DNA of 64,000 bases. Origin: an uncultured beta proteobacterium (GTDB lineage Bacteria; Pseudomonadota; Gammaproteobacteria; Burkholderiales; Burkholderiaceae_C). Positions 1-9,714 of this stretch are shown in pieces; positions within the stretch are counted from its first letter, which is position 1, and every line of letters begins with the position of its first letter. Location of the stretch: assembly GCA_903838565.1 (NCBI GenBank), contig CAILZB010000112.1, positions 1-64,000 of the forward strand. Direction: 5' to 3'. The notes under the pieces were generated by a model. It ran no database searches. It worked only from the letters and a program-made list of their open reading frames with translations, and was not told the DNA's origin. Made by a program: the position numbers and the translations under genes.

Positions 1-626
1 AGAACGTGCTTGCCGATCTGGCGCTCGAATCCGAAGCGGCGCTGGCGCTGTCCATGCGCATGGCGCGCGCGGTCGACAGCCGCAGCCAATCCACCGCCGA
101 AGACCTGCTGGTGCGCCTGGGCACCGCCATCGGAAAATACTGGATCTGCAAACGCACGCCACAGCACGCCTACGAGGCCATGGAATGCATAGGCGGTAGC
201 GGCGTGATGGAAGACACACCCATGCCGCGCCTGTACCGCGAGGCGCCGGTGAACGCGATCTGGGAGGGCAGCGGCAACGTGCAATGCCTGGACGTGCTGC
301 GCGCCATGGTCAAGACGCCCGAGGTGGTGCCCGCATTTTTCGCCGAGGTCGAAAAGGCGCGCGGCGCGCATGCGGCGCTGGACCATCACGTGGCGGAGCT
401 GAAGAAGGATCTGCTGGATCACGCGGAGCTCGAATACCGCGCCCGCGACCTCGTGGACCGCATGGCGCTGGCGCTGCAGGCGGCGCTACTGCTGCAGGGC
501 GCTCCCGATTTTGTAGCAGACGCCTTCTGCTGCTCGCGCCTGGAGAGCCGCGGCCAGCATCAATACGGGGCGCTGCCGCGCGGCGTCGATGTGCGCGCCA
601 TCATCGCGCGCTCGATGCCGAGCTGA
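1..626 (+). CDS. AidB-like acyl-CoA dehydrogenase, C-terminal part (5' end outside window)
   Basis: The reading frame is open from the first bases and ends with TGA at 624-626, so only about 207 C-terminal residues are visible. The stretch with MECIGGSGVMEDTP followed by PRLYRE, WEGSGN and CLDVLRAM matches the C-terminal FAD-binding region of the AidB branch of acyl-CoA dehydrogenases (established family knowledge). AidB proteins bind FAD and are linked to the response to DNA alkylation, while close relatives act as isovaleryl-CoA-type dehydrogenases, so the substrate is uncertain. The visible C-terminus is normal and uninterrupted. The next gene starts 160 bases downstream and has its own ribosome binding site. 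Confidence 0.85.
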   Translation, partial: NVLADLALESEAALALSMRMARAVDSRSQSTAEDLLVRLGTAIGKYWICKRTPQHAYEAMECIGGSGVMEDTPMPRLYREAPVNAIWEGSGNVQCLDVLRAMVKTPEVVPAFFAEVEKARGAHAALDHHVAELKKDLLDHAELEYRARDLVDRMALALQAALLLQGAPDFVADAFCCSRLESRGQHQYGALPRGVDVRAIIARSMPS

Positions 627-788
627 CCGCGGCCATGAGGGACTGGCTCTTGCCGCCAGCGGCGACAATGCCGGTGCCCGACGATATCCAGGTTCCGGCG
701 CTGCCCACCGGACTCTGTGGTCCCCCTCTTGACGGCCAGCGCAGGCGGCCCGATGTCAGCCCGGGATCCAAACCAAGGAGTGCGCAAG

Positions 789-1652
789 ATGAGATTCAAG
801 GAAGACCGGCTGACCACTTTCACAGCCAGTGATCAGGCGCCGCGCACGGTGCACGTCTGGAGCCCGCAGGAGCCGCGCGCGGTCATTCTGGCGATCCACG
901 GTGGCATGGCCCACGCGGGGGACTACGTCACGGCGGCGCTGTACTTCCGTGACCGGGGCATCGCCACCGTCAGCTACGACCTGTGCGGCCACGCCAAGCT
1001 GGCGCGCGTCGACATCCCTGGCTTTGACATCTTCCTGAAAGACACCGAGCTGTTTCTCCAGTGGATCAAGGCCCAGTATCCGGGCAAGCCGATCTTCCTC
1101 ATGGGCCACTCCATGGGCGCGCTCATAGCGGCCCACCTTGAGCTGAGCGGCTTCGCGCGCAGCCCGGATATCAAGGGCGTCATCCTGTCGTCGCCGTACT
1201 TTGTGAACGCAGTGAAGATACCGAAACTCATGATCGCGTTTTCGTCGGTGCTGGCCAGACTGTTCCCCACAGCCAAGGTCCCGATGGAGTCCCTGACGCC
1301 GTACTTGACGCATGACGCAGAGATCCTGGCGCGGCACCACGCGGACGAAAAGGACAACACTCGCGCCAGCGAAGCGTCGTTTCGCTTTGCCGCCGCCCTG
1401 CTTTCGGCGCAGGCCGGTCTGGGAAAGAATCTGTCGGCGTGGCGGCATCCCGTGTTTGCGGTTCTGGCCGGCGACGACAAGCTGGCCGACACCCAAGCAT
1501 CACGCGCCATGCTGCAGACCATCCCGCAGCAACTCCTGGAGCTTCACTGGCATCCGCAGAACTACCACGAGAACTTCAATGAACTCAATCGCGATACGAT
1601 CTTTCGCGACATCGAAGTCTGGCTGGAAAAGCGGCTGGCGTCGGGCGCGTAG
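789..1652 (+). CDS. alpha/beta hydrolase (serine aminopeptidase S33 / lysophospholipase-like)
   Basis: A 287-residue cytoplasmic protein. An upstream in-frame ATG exists at 717, but the ATG at 789 is preceded by AAGGAG at 775-780 and is preferred. The nucleophile elbow GHSMG lies at about 106-110 (Ser108). The acid is probably in AGDDKLAD (near 230), and the His is His260 in NYHENFNE, the NYHE.xNE pattern of monoacylglycerol lipase/lysophospholipase relatives. HGG near 37-39 would form the oxyanion region. No signal peptide is visible. The next gene encodes an exported phospholipase C/nuclease-like protein, so a role in lipid turnover is a reasonable inference but not shown. Substrate unknown. 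Confidence 0.85.
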   Translation: MRFKEDRLTTFTASDQAPRTVHVWSPQEPRAVILAIHGGMAHAGDYVTAALYFRDRGIATVSYDLCGHAKLARVDIPGFDIFLKDTELFLQWIKAQYPGKPIFLMGHSMGALIAAHLELSGFARSPDIKGVILSSPYFVNAVKIPKLMIAFSSVLARLFPTAKVPMESLTPYLTHDAEILARHHADEKDNTRASEASFRFAAALLSAQAGLGKNLSAWRHPVFAVLAGDDKLADTQASRAMLQTIPQQLLELHWHPQNYHENFNELNRDTIFRDIEVWLEKRLASGA

Positions 1653-1720
1653 GCCAAGGCTTCGCCGCAGCACGCAAGCCTTCACAATCCATTTATCCGG
1701 CCTCCACTCCTTGGGACAAC

Positions 1721-3076
1721 ATGAAAATACTGCCATCTCTTCTCATTCTCGTTTTCGGATGGGTCGCCCAAAGCGCCATGGCATGGGGCGATCATCGATT
1801 GCCAAGCTACCGCGCCTTCGAGCGCATGCCGGAGGTGGCGCAGGCCGCTCCTGTCAAGGTCGAGTCCTTGCAGGAATTCCTGCGTGCCGAAGAGCCTGCG
1901 ATCGAAAAGCTGCTGCTGCAACAGGAAGCCTGGGCGGCGGCCAATCTGACCTATTACCCGGCGCTTCCTGCGGCGCTGGCATTCAAGGCGAACCCGTCGC
2001 GTGACGAAGAGGCGCGAAAAAAGGCCTTTCAGATGGCGCTTCGCGTCGCTCCAAACTATCCGTTTGCGCTGTATTTCCAACCCGATCCGCGCATGCCCCG
2101 ACCCGCCGGCGCGGCGCTCCCACACGCCAGTGTCAACACCTTGCCGGTGAGTGCCGGTGTGGCCTTCAGCTATTTCCCGCTGAAAGCCAACGAGTCGATC
2201 GACGCCCTGTCCGTCCTGGCCACGGCCTCGGAAGAGCCGGACAATGGCGTCGACATCAACCTCTGGTCCGACAATCCGTCCGAGTGGGGAAAAGTGATGG
2301 GGTTCGGCTCGCAGCCCTTCGGCAACCCATCGCTTCCCTATTCGTCGCAGAGCCCATTTCACATGGGTTTCTATCACGAGAGTCCCGTGGTCTATCAGGC
2401 GGCCGGGTTCGTGACGCGCACCTTTCCCTTGCTGCGCCAGCATCAGTTTGCAACACTGTCCATATTGGCGTTTCGCACCGGTCACCCGTATTGGGGCTGG
2501 CGCTTCGCCGGCATGGCAATGCACTATCTGCAGGACCTCACCCAACCTTTCCACGCAAGCCTTTCGCCCGGCGACGGGGTGACGAAGATGATTGGCATCA
2601 ATGTCTTGGCCATGGCTGGCCTGCCCAAGTGGAAGGATGACCTGGTGATCCTGCTCTCCAACCGTCATCTGGCGCTCGAGTCCTATCAGGCCACAGCGAT
2701 GCGCCGCAATGCCGTATTGCAGCGCGATTCGTCGCTCGAACTTTCGCTGAGATCGATGGACAGGGATGGCACTTATCCTGCGTGGAGCGATACCTACGTG
2801 CGGGACGTCGTATCCGCACAAGCGGCAGCCAAGGGCGCAACCATCGTGCAGGCGATATTGGGAAGCATGCCCAAGGCCTATGTCAGTGACCCGCAGTTTG
2901 ACTTTGGTCCTCAATCGAGCACGATTGCGTTGAACGATGAAGTTGAACAGAGCGCGTCGTCCGGGTCGAAGCAGCACCTGGAGTCCGCGATCGCCGAGCT
3001 GTTGGGAAATTTCGGCGCGCACAGTCGCAATGCTTTGCGCGGCATTCTGAAGGCCAGCCACCAGCCCTTGCGCTGA
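1721..3076 (+). CDS. exported zinc-dependent phospholipase C / S1-P1 nuclease-like protein
   Basis: A 451-residue protein with a clear signal peptide (residues 1-21, ending in SAMA). Cleavage there would leave Trp22 as the new N-terminus, followed by GDH. In the zinc phospholipase C and S1/P1 nuclease families the mature N-terminal Trp is itself a zinc ligand (established). Residues 268-278, HYLQDLTQPFH, fit the H-x3-D-x5-H zinc motif of those families, and FHMGFYHES near 210 supplies more His residues. The protein is longer than classical members, with an unassigned middle and a low-complexity C-terminus. Either phosphodiesterase or phospholipase activity is possible. The site is the periplasm or outside the cell. 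Confidence 0.7.
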   Translation: MKILPSLLILVFGWVAQSAMAWGDHRLPSYRAFERMPEVAQAAPVKVESLQEFLRAEEPAIEKLLLQQEAWAAANLTYYPALPAALAFKANPSRDEEARKKAFQMALRVAPNYPFALYFQPDPRMPRPAGAALPHASVNTLPVSAGVAFSYFPLKANESIDALSVLATASEEPDNGVDINLWSDNPSEWGKVMGFGSQPFGNPSLPYSSQSPFHMGFYHESPVVYQAAGFVTRTFPLLRQHQFATLSILAFRTGHPYWGWRFAGMAMHYLQDLTQPFHASLSPGDGVTKMIGINVLAMAGLPKWKDDLVILLSNRHLALESYQATAMRRNAVLQRDSSLELSLRSMDRDGTYPAWSDTYVRDVVSAQAAAKGATIVQAILGSMPKAYVSDPQFDFGPQSSTIALNDEVEQSASSGSKQHLESAIAELLGNFGAHSRNALRGILKASHQPLR

Positions 3077-3091
3077 GCTTGCCGCTTGCGC

Positions 3092-3859
3092 TCAGGGCCT
3101 CGAGCGCAACCAGGCAGAAACGATGGCCGCACTGTAGCGGCTGGCGACGCTGTCCATGAAGCGGTTGAAGTCGTGGTGCGCGCCGTCATCGGCGCGATCG
3201 GAAATCGTGCGCACCGCCGCGAAGGGGATGCCGTAGTCATGGCACACCTGGGCCACGGCCGCACCCTCCATCTCGACAGCGAGCGCATCAGGCAGGGCGC
3301 GTTGCAGTGCCGCACTTTCGCTGGTGCTGCAGACGAAGCGGTCGCCGCTGATGATCAGGCCACGATGCAGTTGAGGCGCCGTCAGCGAAAACTCCTGCAC
3401 GGCCTGCGCACCCAGCAAACCGACCGTATCGGCAAGCACAGCTTGCGTCGCCAGCGCCAGCGCGCTGCCCAGGCGCTCATCGGTGTCGAAATGGCTGCGG
3501 CCATAGAGCGGCACTTCATGGCGCGGGAACAGCGGCGAGGCGTCCATGTCGTGCTGCAGGAAGTGGCTCGCGACCACCACGTCGCCCACCGCAACACCTG
3601 CGCCCAGACCGCCTGCGACGCCTGTGAACACCATTTCAGCCACGCCAAAGCGCTCGACCAGGGCCGTGGCCGTGGTGGCCGCCGCCACCTTGCCGATGCG
3701 CGACAAAACGGCAACGACATCGTGCCCGTGCCAATGACCCAACCAGAAGTCGCGCTGGCCAACGCTGACTTTCTTCTGGTGCGTGAGCTGCCCGAGGACG
3801 GCGCGCAATTCGCCTTCCATGGCGCTGATGATGGCAAGAGGAGGCTTGATTGACGACAT
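3092..3859 (-). CDS. mtnN: 5'-methylthioadenosine/S-adenosylhomocysteine nucleosidase
   Basis: A 255-residue cytoplasmic enzyme that removes adenine from methylthioadenosine and S-adenosylhomocysteine, for methionine salvage and clearance of SAH. The N-terminus PLAIISAMEGEL carries the general-base Glu of the family. VFTGVAGGL and EMEGAAVAQV are the purine/ribose-binding signatures, and RTISDRAD holds the catalytic Asp. The ATG at 3857-3859 was chosen because the family starts just before the first beta strand; the frame stays open upstream to 3985, but that extension runs through the palindromic repeat element and is not protein-like. It converges on the upstream PLC-like gene with only 15 bases between them. 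Confidence 0.9.
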   Translation of the reverse strand: MSSIKPPLAIISAMEGELRAVLGQLTHQKKVSVGQRDFWLGHWHGHDVVAVLSRIGKVAAATTATALVERFGVAEMVFTGVAGGLGAGVAVGDVVVASHFLQHDMDASPLFPRHEVPLYGRSHFDTDERLGSALALATQAVLADTVGLLGAQAVQEFSLTAPQLHRGLIISGDRFVCSTSESAALQRALPDALAVEMEGAAVAQVCHDYGIPFAAVRTISDRADDGAHHDFNRFMDSVASRYSAAIVSAWLRSRP

Positions 3860-3878
3860 GCAAATCTCTAAACAGTTG

Positions 3879-3996
3879 AGGACAGAGCACGGGTTATTGG
3901 GGTCAGACACCAATTTCGCTGCGGCGCCGAGCGCCGCAGCCGCTGATCGAGCCAAAGGCTCTGCGAATTTGGGCTCTGACCCCAAAAACCCCTGTC
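3879..3996. repeat. REP/MITE-like nested palindrome
   Basis: Two 21-base arms, 3899-3919 and 3963-3983, are near-perfect inverted repeats beginning GGGGTCAGA and ending TTCGC. Between them lies a perfect 9-bp hairpin (3918-3926 against 3932-3940). The outer flanks are also inverted: GGGTTATT before the left arm and AAAAACCC after the right. The whole sits between mtnN and fadD. Arms with GGGGTCAGA cores are common in betaproteobacterial REP elements mobilised by RAYT (Y1) transposases, from memory of the family; no transposase is in this window. Confidence 0.65.
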
Positions 3997-4061
3997 CCGC
4001 AAAGTCCCAGCACGAAAAGACGGCCCGAAAGCCGCCAAAAAAATGGGGTTGCCGAACGGCA

Positions 4062-5738
4062 CTATTTCTTGTCGCGCAGCTCGCGCCGCAAGATCTTCCC
4101 CACCGGCGTCTTGGGCAGTTCGGTGCGGAACTCCACCAGCTTGGGCTGCTTGTAGCCCGTCATGTTGATCTTGCAGTAGTCGCGCACCTGGGCTTCGGTC
4201 AGATTCGGGTCCTTCCTGACGATCACCAGCTTGACCGCTTCTCCCGATTTTTCGTCGGGCATGCCCACGCAGGCGCATTCCAGCACGCCGGCCATCCCCG
4301 CCACCACGTCTTCGATCTCGGTGGGGTAGACGTTGAAGCCGCTGACCAGGATCATGTCCTTCTTGCGATCGACGATTCTGAAGTAACCGCGCTCGTCCAT
4401 CACGCCCACGTCGCCGGTCTTGAAGTAGCCATCCTCGGTCATGGACTTGGCAGTCTCATCCGGGCGCTGCCAGTAGCCGGCCATCACCTGCGGACCCTTG
4501 ATCGCGATCTCGCCGGGCTGGCCCAGCGCCACTTCCACGCCGTCGTCGTCCAGCAGCTTGAGCCAGGTACTGGAGATCGGAACACCGATCGTTCCCGAGT
4601 ATTCGGTGGTTGTGACCGGATTGGAGGTGGCGATGGGAGACGTCTCACTCAGGCCGTAACCTTCGGCGATGGGGCATCCGGTCTTCTCGAACCAGAGCTT
4701 GGCCACGGCGCCTTGCACGGCGGTTCCGCCGCCTGCAGACACCACCAGGCTGCTCCAGTCCACCTTGTTGAAGTCGGGATGATTCGCCAGGCCGTTGAAC
4801 AGCGTATTCACCGCCGGAAAGACGTGGATCCTGTGCTTGGCCAACTCGCCCAGCACCGCCACCATGTCGCGCGGATTGGGGATCAGGATGAGCTTGCCGC
4901 CGGTGCGCATGGACAGCATCATGCCCACGGTGAAGGCGAAGATGTGGTACAGCGGCAAGGCGCAAACCTCGGTCATCTGCTGGTCCGCGGGAATCTTCTT
5001 CAACGCGGGCTGAAACCAGGCCTCGGCCTGCAGCAGATTGGCCACCAGGTTGCGATTGAGCAGCACGGCGCCCTTGCTCACGCCGGTCGTGCCTCCGGTG
5101 TACTGCAGCACGGCGACGTCATCGGGCTTGATCTGGGGCTTCGTCAGTGTGCCGCGCCTGCCTATGCCCAGCGCCTCGTTGAAGCGCACGGCGCCCGGCA
5201 GGCTGTACGGCGGAACCATCTTCTTGACGTTGCGCACCACATAGTTCACCAGCGCGCCCTTGAAGAATCCCAGCTGGTCCCCCATGGCGCACAGCACCAC
5301 GTGCTTCACCGGCGTCTTGGCGATGCAATGATCCAAGGTGGTGGCGAAATTTTCCAGGATGACGACGGCCTTGGCGCCCGAGTCCTTGAGCTGATGCTCG
5401 AGCTCGCGCGGCGTGTACAGCGGATTCACGTTCACCACCACCATGCCGGCACGCAGGATCGCAGCCACGACCACGGGGTACTGCGGCACGTTGGGCATCA
5501 TGATGGCCACGCGGTCGCCCTTGGCCAGCCCCAGTCCCTGCAGGTAGGCGGCAAATGCGCGGCTCAGCGTATCGGTCTGAGCGTAGGAAATATCCTTGCC
5601 CATGAAGCTGTAGGCCGTGCGGCTGCCGAACTTCTGGAACGCGTCGTCAAACAAGGCCGCCAGCGAGGCGTACTGCGCCGTATCGATGTCCGCAGGAACG
5701 CCTTCGGGGTAGGACTTGAGCCAGATACGTTCGTTCAT
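4062..5738 (-). CDS. fadD: long-chain-fatty-acid--CoA ligase
   Basis: A 558-residue AMP-forming ligase that activates fatty acids with ATP and CoA for beta-oxidation or phospholipid synthesis. Visible motifs are the phosphate-binding loop LQYTGGTTGVSKGA, the adenylate motif GYGLSETSP, the hinge region KTGDVGVMDERGYFRIVDR with the catalytic motif DRKKDMILVSGFNVYP, and the C-terminal Lys-containing PVGKILRREL. The length is normal. The ATG at 5738 has GGAGG five bases upstream (5744-5748 on the minus strand); the ORF extends four codons further, but that start lacks support. It is transcribed alone, separated from pntB by a terminator. Confidence 0.93.
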   Translation of the reverse strand: MNERIWLKSYPEGVPADIDTAQYASLAALFDDAFQKFGSRTAYSFMGKDISYAQTDTLSRAFAAYLQGLGLAKGDRVAIMMPNVPQYPVVVAAILRAGMVVVNVNPLYTPRELEHQLKDSGAKAVVILENFATTLDHCIAKTPVKHVVLCAMGDQLGFFKGALVNYVVRNVKKMVPPYSLPGAVRFNEALGIGRRGTLTKPQIKPDDVAVLQYTGGTTGVSKGAVLLNRNLVANLLQAEAWFQPALKKIPADQQMTEVCALPLYHIFAFTVGMMLSMRTGGKLILIPNPRDMVAVLGELAKHRIHVFPAVNTLFNGLANHPDFNKVDWSSLVVSAGGGTAVQGAVAKLWFEKTGCPIAEGYGLSETSPIATSNPVTTTEYSGTIGVPISSTWLKLLDDDGVEVALGQPGEIAIKGPQVMAGYWQRPDETAKSMTEDGYFKTGDVGVMDERGYFRIVDRKKDMILVSGFNVYPTEIEDVVAGMAGVLECACVGMPDEKSGEAVKLVIVRKDPNLTEAQVRDYCKINMTGYKQPKLVEFRTELPKTPVGKILRRELRDKK

Positions 5739-5883
5739 GCTTGCCTCCAAATCAGTTGATGACAGGGATGGTCATTTCGCGATTTGTGAACCATATCGCG
5801 AAATGTCAGTCTCTGGTAAGCCACGGATTCTGCCTCGAATTTGCCCGTGACCAGCTTGTGTTTTCCCTAACTCCAGAGACACA

Positions 5884-5915
5884 AAAGGCCCCGGGCGGGC
5901 TGCCGTGGGGCCTTT
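5884..5915 (-). terminator. rho-independent terminator of pntAB
   Basis: AAAGGCCCC at 5884-5892 pairs with GGGGCCTTT at 5907-5915. Read on the minus strand the stem is followed by TTTTGTGT, so it fits termination of the pntAB transcript, about 55 bases past the pntB stop and before fadD. Confidence 0.75.
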
Positions 5916-5970
5916 GCGAAGATCGTAGGTCGGGGTGGGCCCACGAGGGCATCAGCCGACCTGCTGCCGA

Positions 5971-7380
5971 TCAGGATTTCAGAACCGCCAGCACTTCGTC
6001 CAGCATCTTCTTGGCGTCGCCGAACAGCATGCGGTTGTTCTCTTTGTAGAACAGCGGATTGTCCACGCCGGCGTAGCCCGAGGCCATGCTGCGCTTCATC
6101 ACGATGGAGGTCTTGGCCTTCCAGACTTCGAGCACCGGCATGCCGGCGATGGGGCTGGTCGGGTCGTCCTGGGCGCCGGGATTCACGATGTCGTTGGCGC
6201 CAATCACCATCACCAGATCGGTCTTGGGGAAGTCGTCGTTGAGCTCGTCCATTTCGAACACGATGTCGTAGGGCACCTTGGCCTCGGCCAGCAGCACGTT
6301 CATGTGGCCAGGCATGCGACCCGCCACCGGGTGGATGCCGAAGCGCACGTTCACGCCGCGCTCGCGCAACAGCTTGGTGATCTCATACACCGTGTGCTGC
6401 GCCTGCGCCACCGCCATGCCGTAGCCCGGGACGATGACCATGCTCTTGGCTTCGCGCATCAGTTCGGCGGTTTCGGCAGCGTTCACGGAAATCACCTCGC
6501 CCGCAGGCTGGGCGCCGCCGCCGGCCGGCTTGGGCGCCGCAGCAGCCGTGCCGAAGCCTCCGGCGATCACGCTGATGAAGCTGCGCGCCATGGCCTTGCA
6601 CATGATGTAGGACAGGATGGCGCCGCTGGAGCCCACCAGGGCGCCGGTGACGATCAGCAAGTCGTTGGACAGCATGAAGCCCGTGGCCGCTGCGGCCCAG
6701 CCCGAATAGCTGTTGAGCATGGACACCACCACCGGCATGTCGGCGCCGCCGATGGCCATCACCATGTGGATGCCGAACAGCAGTGCGATCGCCGTCATCA
6801 CCAGCAACGGCGTCATGGTGGCGCCTTCCTGCATGAAAGCGTTGCCGAAATAGATCACCACCAGCAGGCCCAGCAGATTCATCCAGTGCCGACCGGGCAG
6901 CAGCAGCGGGTTGCCGCCGATGCGGCCCGAGAGCTTGCCAAAGGCGATGATGGAGCCGGAGAAAGTGACCGCACCGATCAGGATGCCGACGTAGATCTCC
7001 ATTTCGTGGATCGACTTGGCCGCGCCGCTCACGGCCTTGGTCGCTTCGGGGTCGATGTAGGTGGCAAAGCCCACCAGCATCGCGGCCAGACCGACCATGC
7101 TGTGCATCAGCGCCACCAGTTCAGGCATCTGCGTCATCTGCACGGTCTTCGCCGCGTACAGACCGATGGAGGCACCGATCAGCATCGCGCCGACGATCCA
7201 GGGAATGCCGGCCAGTGTGACCTGCGGGCCGAACACCGTGGCAAGCACGGCCAGCGTCATGCCGATCATGCCGTAAAGGTTGCCGCGCAGCGCGGTTTGC
7301 TGATTGGACAGACCGCCCAGGCTCAGGATGAAAAGAATCGTCGCTCCGATGTAGGAGACGGTTGCCAGACTTGCAGACAT
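5971..7380 (-). CDS. pntB: NAD(P) transhydrogenase subunit beta
   Basis: A 469-residue inner-membrane subunit of proton-translocating transhydrogenase, which reduces NADP+ with NADH at the expense of the proton gradient. The N-terminal half holds about nine transmembrane helices (domain II). The C-terminal ~180 residues form the NADP(H)-binding domain III, with [12 protein letters not shown] and the [14 protein letters not shown] segment. [18 protein letters not shown] is the conserved loop of domain II. The start at 7380 has GGGAGG upstream. It follows pntA by 12 bases, so the two are co-transcribed. An Ala/Pro/Gly-rich linker joins the membrane and soluble domains. Confidence 0.95.
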   Translation of the reverse strand: MSASLATVSYIGATILFILSLGGLSNQQTALRGNLYGMIGMTLAVLATVFGPQVTLAGIPWIVGAMLIGASIGLYAAKTVQMTQMPELVALMHSMVGLAAMLVGFATYIDPEATKAVSGAAKSIHEMEIYVGILIGAVTFSGSIIAFGKLSGRIGGNPLLLPGRHWMNLLGLLVVIYFGNAFMQEGATMTPLLVMTAIALLFGIHMVMAIGGADMPVVVSMLNSYSGWAAAATGFMLSNDLLIVTGALVGSSGAILSYIMCKAMARSFISVIAGGFGTAAAAPKPAGGGAQPAGEVISVNAAETAELMREAKSMVIVPGYGMAVAQAQHTVYEITKLLRERGVNVRFGIHPVAGRMPGHMNVLLAEAKVPYDIVFEMDELNDDFPKTDLVMVIGANDIVNPGAQDDPTSPIAGMPVLEVWKAKTSIVMKRSMASGYAGVDNPLFYKENNRMLFGDAKKMLDEVLAVLKS

Positions 7381-7392
7381 GTGGTGCCTCCC

Positions 7393-9048
7393 TTATTTAC
7401 GGAACATGGCCAGCATGCGCTGGGTCACGGCGAAGCCGCCGAACATATTGATGGCGGTGAGCACGATGCCCGCGCCTGCCACCCAGCGTATCAACTCATC
7501 GGGTCGCCCCGTGGCGCCAACGATGGGCGAGATCTGCACCAGCGCGCCGATGGCGATGATGCTGCTGATGGCGTTGGTCACGCTCATCAGCGGCGTGTGC
7601 AGCGCGGGCTTGACGTTCCACACCACCATGTAGCCGACGAAGCAGGCCAGCACAAAGACCGTGAAGTGCGACAGGAACTCCTTGGGCGCATTCGCGCCGA
7701 TGAGCCAGAACAGCGCTGCGGCCACACCGAACATGACGGCCAGCTTGGTGCCTGCCATGGGTTCGGCATCGCCACCGCCATGTCCGTGTCCGCCCTTCTT
7801 GGCCGCAGGTGCCGCTGCCGGCTTGGCCGCAGCCGCAGGCGCCGCAGCCACCTTGGGCGCAGGTGCGGGCCAGGTGATGGCGCCTTCCTTGGTGACGGTC
7901 AGGCCGCGGATGGCCTCGTCTTCCATGTTGACGTTGATGACGCCGTCCTTGGTCTTGCACAGCTCCTCGGACAGGCGAAACAGGTTGTTGGCGTAGAGCG
8001 TCGACGACTGCGTGGACAGTCGCGAAACCAAGTCGGTGTAGCCGACGATGGTCACGCCGTGCTTGACCACGGCCTTTCCCGGTTCCGTCAGCTCGCAGTT
8101 GCCGCCCTGCTCTGCCGCCATGTCGACGATCACGCTGCCGGGCTTCATCGACTCCACCATCGCGGCGGTGATCAGCTTGGGCGCGGGCTTGCCGGGGATC
8201 AGCGCGGTGGTGATGATGATGTCCACCTCCTTGGCCTGCTTGGCATACATGGCGCGCTGGGCCTGCTGGAAGCCCTCGCTCATGACCTTGGCGTAGCCGC
8301 CGCCGCCGCCGCCTTCTTCCTCGTAATCGACCTTGACGAATTCACCGCCCAGCGACACGACCTGATCGGCCACTTCGGCGCGGGTGTCGTTGGCGCGCAC
8401 GATGGCGCCCAGACTGGCAGCGGTGCCGATCGCCGCCAGGCCGGCCACCCCGGCGCCGGCGATGAAGACCTTGGCCGGAGGGACCTTGCCCGCGGCCGTG
8501 ATCTGGCCGTTGAAGAATCGGCCGAAGGCATTGGCGGCCTCGACCACCGCGCGGTAACCGGCGACGCCGGCCTGCGAGGTCAACGCGTCCATCTTCTGGG
8601 CGCGACTCAGCGTGCGCGGCAGCGCGTCGATGGCCAGCACCGTGACGCGGCGTTCGGCCAGCGCCTTGAGCAATTCGGGGTTCTGTGCCGGCCAGATGAA
8701 GCTCACCAGCGCCTGGCCCTCGTGCATCAGTGCCACTTCATCCATGGTGGGTGCGCGCACCTTGAACACGATGTCCGCCGCGGCCCACAAGGCGGCTGCA
8801 TCCGGCGCCACCGTGGCGCCAGCGGCGCGATAGGCGTCGTCGCTGATGATGGCGGCGTCGCCCGCACCCGATTCGACGCAGACGGAAAAGCCCAGTTTGA
8901 TGAGCTTGCCCACCACCTCGGGCACCGTGGCCACGCGCTTTTCGCCGGGGAAGATTTCGCGCGGAACGCCAATGCGCTGCGCCGCCTGAGTGTTCGCGGG
9001 GGCAACGGCATTGGCCGCTGTCGTCCCAGTTGCTACGCCAGTCTGCAT
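7393..9048 (-). CDS. pntA: NAD(P) transhydrogenase subunit alpha (PntAA-PntAB fused form)
   Basis: A 551-residue subunit carrying NAD(H)-binding domain I (residues ~25-395; [30 protein letters not shown]ossmann loop, RANDTR) and the membrane part of domain II at the C-terminus, with about four helices. The two halves are fused as in the E. coli protein (510 residues) rather than split as in many alphaproteobacteria. The joining linker is unusually long and biased: repeated Ala/Pro/Lys followed by a Gly/His run ([11 protein letters not shown]). Another odd spot is a Gly-run ([12 protein letters not shown]) inside domain I. The start at 9048 follows TAGGAG. Confidence 0.93.
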   Translation of the reverse strand: MQTGVATGTTAANAVAPANTQAAQRIGVPREIFPGEKRVATVPEVVGKLIKLGFSVCVESGAGDAAIISDDAYRAAGATVAPDAAALWAAADIVFKVRAPTMDEVALMHEGQALVSFIWPAQNPELLKALAERRVTVLAIDALPRTLSRAQKMDALTSQAGVAGYRAVVEAANAFGRFFNGQITAAGKVPPAKVFIAGAGVAGLAAIGTAASLGAIVRANDTRAEVADQVVSLGGEFVKVDYEEEGGGGGGYAKVMSEGFQQAQRAMYAKQAKEVDIIITTALIPGKPAPKLITAAMVESMKPGSVIVDMAAEQGGNCELTEPGKAVVKHGVTIVGYTDLVSRLSTQSSTLYANNLFRLSEELCKTKDGVINVNMEDEAIRGLTVTKEGAITWPAPAPKVAAAPAAAAKPAAAPAAKKGGHGHGGGDAEPMAGTKLAVMFGVAAALFWLIGANAPKEFLSHFTVFVLACFVGYMVVWNVKPALHTPLMSVTNAISSIIAIGALVQISPIVGATGRPDELIRWVAGAGIVLTAINMFGGFAVTQRMLAMFRK

Positions 9049-9215
9049 GAAGCGACTCCTAGACTAAATGATGGAAACAGCTCGTGCAGCAGCCCGCTTT
9101 GGGCAAGCCAAGCGGGGCAACTGCGGCGCCGAGCTTAACTGAAATTGCCGCGGTTTCAGCGCTGATCAAGCATGACTTGTGTCAATGAAGTGCCAATCTC
9201 CCGGGATAATGGGGG

Positions 9216-9704
9216 ATGACTACACGCTGGAAACCCCATGTCACCGTTGCCGCCGTGATCGAGCGTGAGGGCCGCTTCCTGCTGGTGGAAGAACACACGT
9301 CCGACGGCTTGCGTCTGAACAACCCCGCCGGCCATCTGGACTGCGGCGAGACGCCGGCTCAGGGTTGCAGTCGCGAGACGCTGGAGGAGACGGCGCACGC
9401 CTTCGAACCCACGGCGCTGGTGGGCATCTACCTGTCGCGCCAGCGCAAATCCGACGGCAGCGACATCACCTACATGCGCTTTGCGTTTTGCGGCGAGCTC
9501 GGTGCGCAGGTGCCGGGCCGCACGCTGGACCATGGCATCGTGCGCACGCTCTGGATGACGGCAGATGAAGTGCGCGCCAGCGTGGCGCGGCATCGCAGCC
9601 CCATGGTGCTGCGATGCATCGAGGACTACCTCGCGGGCCAGCGCCATGCGCTCGATCTGGTGATCAGCGACGCCAGCGTGTGCGAACCCGACAGCCGCGG
9701 ATAA
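9216..9704 (+). CDS. nudJ: NUDIX hydrolase, phosphatase NudJ-like
   Basis: A 162-residue NUDIX protein. Residues ~37-58 contain the Nudix box (G-x5-E-x7-RE-x2-EE), read as GHLDCGE, then RETLEETA; the usual Gly after EE-x is Ala. Family members of this branch hydrolyse nucleoside di- and triphosphates and thiamine pyrophosphate to monophosphates (established for E. coli NudJ). It lies 10 bases upstream of mnmA. The nudJ-mnmA pairing is the same as in enterobacteria and supports the specific assignment. It is cytoplasmic and probably co-transcribed with mnmA. Confidence 0.82.
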   Translation: MTTRWKPHVTVAAVIEREGRFLLVEEHTSDGLRLNNPAGHLDCGETPAQGCSRETLEETAHAFEPTALVGIYLSRQRKSDGSDITYMRFAFCGELGAQVPGRTLDHGIVRTLWMTADEVRASVARHRSPMVLRCIEDYLAGQRHALDLVISDASVCEPDSRG

Positions 9705-9714
9705 TTCGCAGCTT

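Noticed and set aside
5935..9138. Long plus-strand open frame (over 1000 codons) opposite pntA and pntB
   Set aside because: It is antisense to two certain genes; high GC3 on the true strand removes stop codons from this frame. The translation is His/Arg/Gly-rich without domains.
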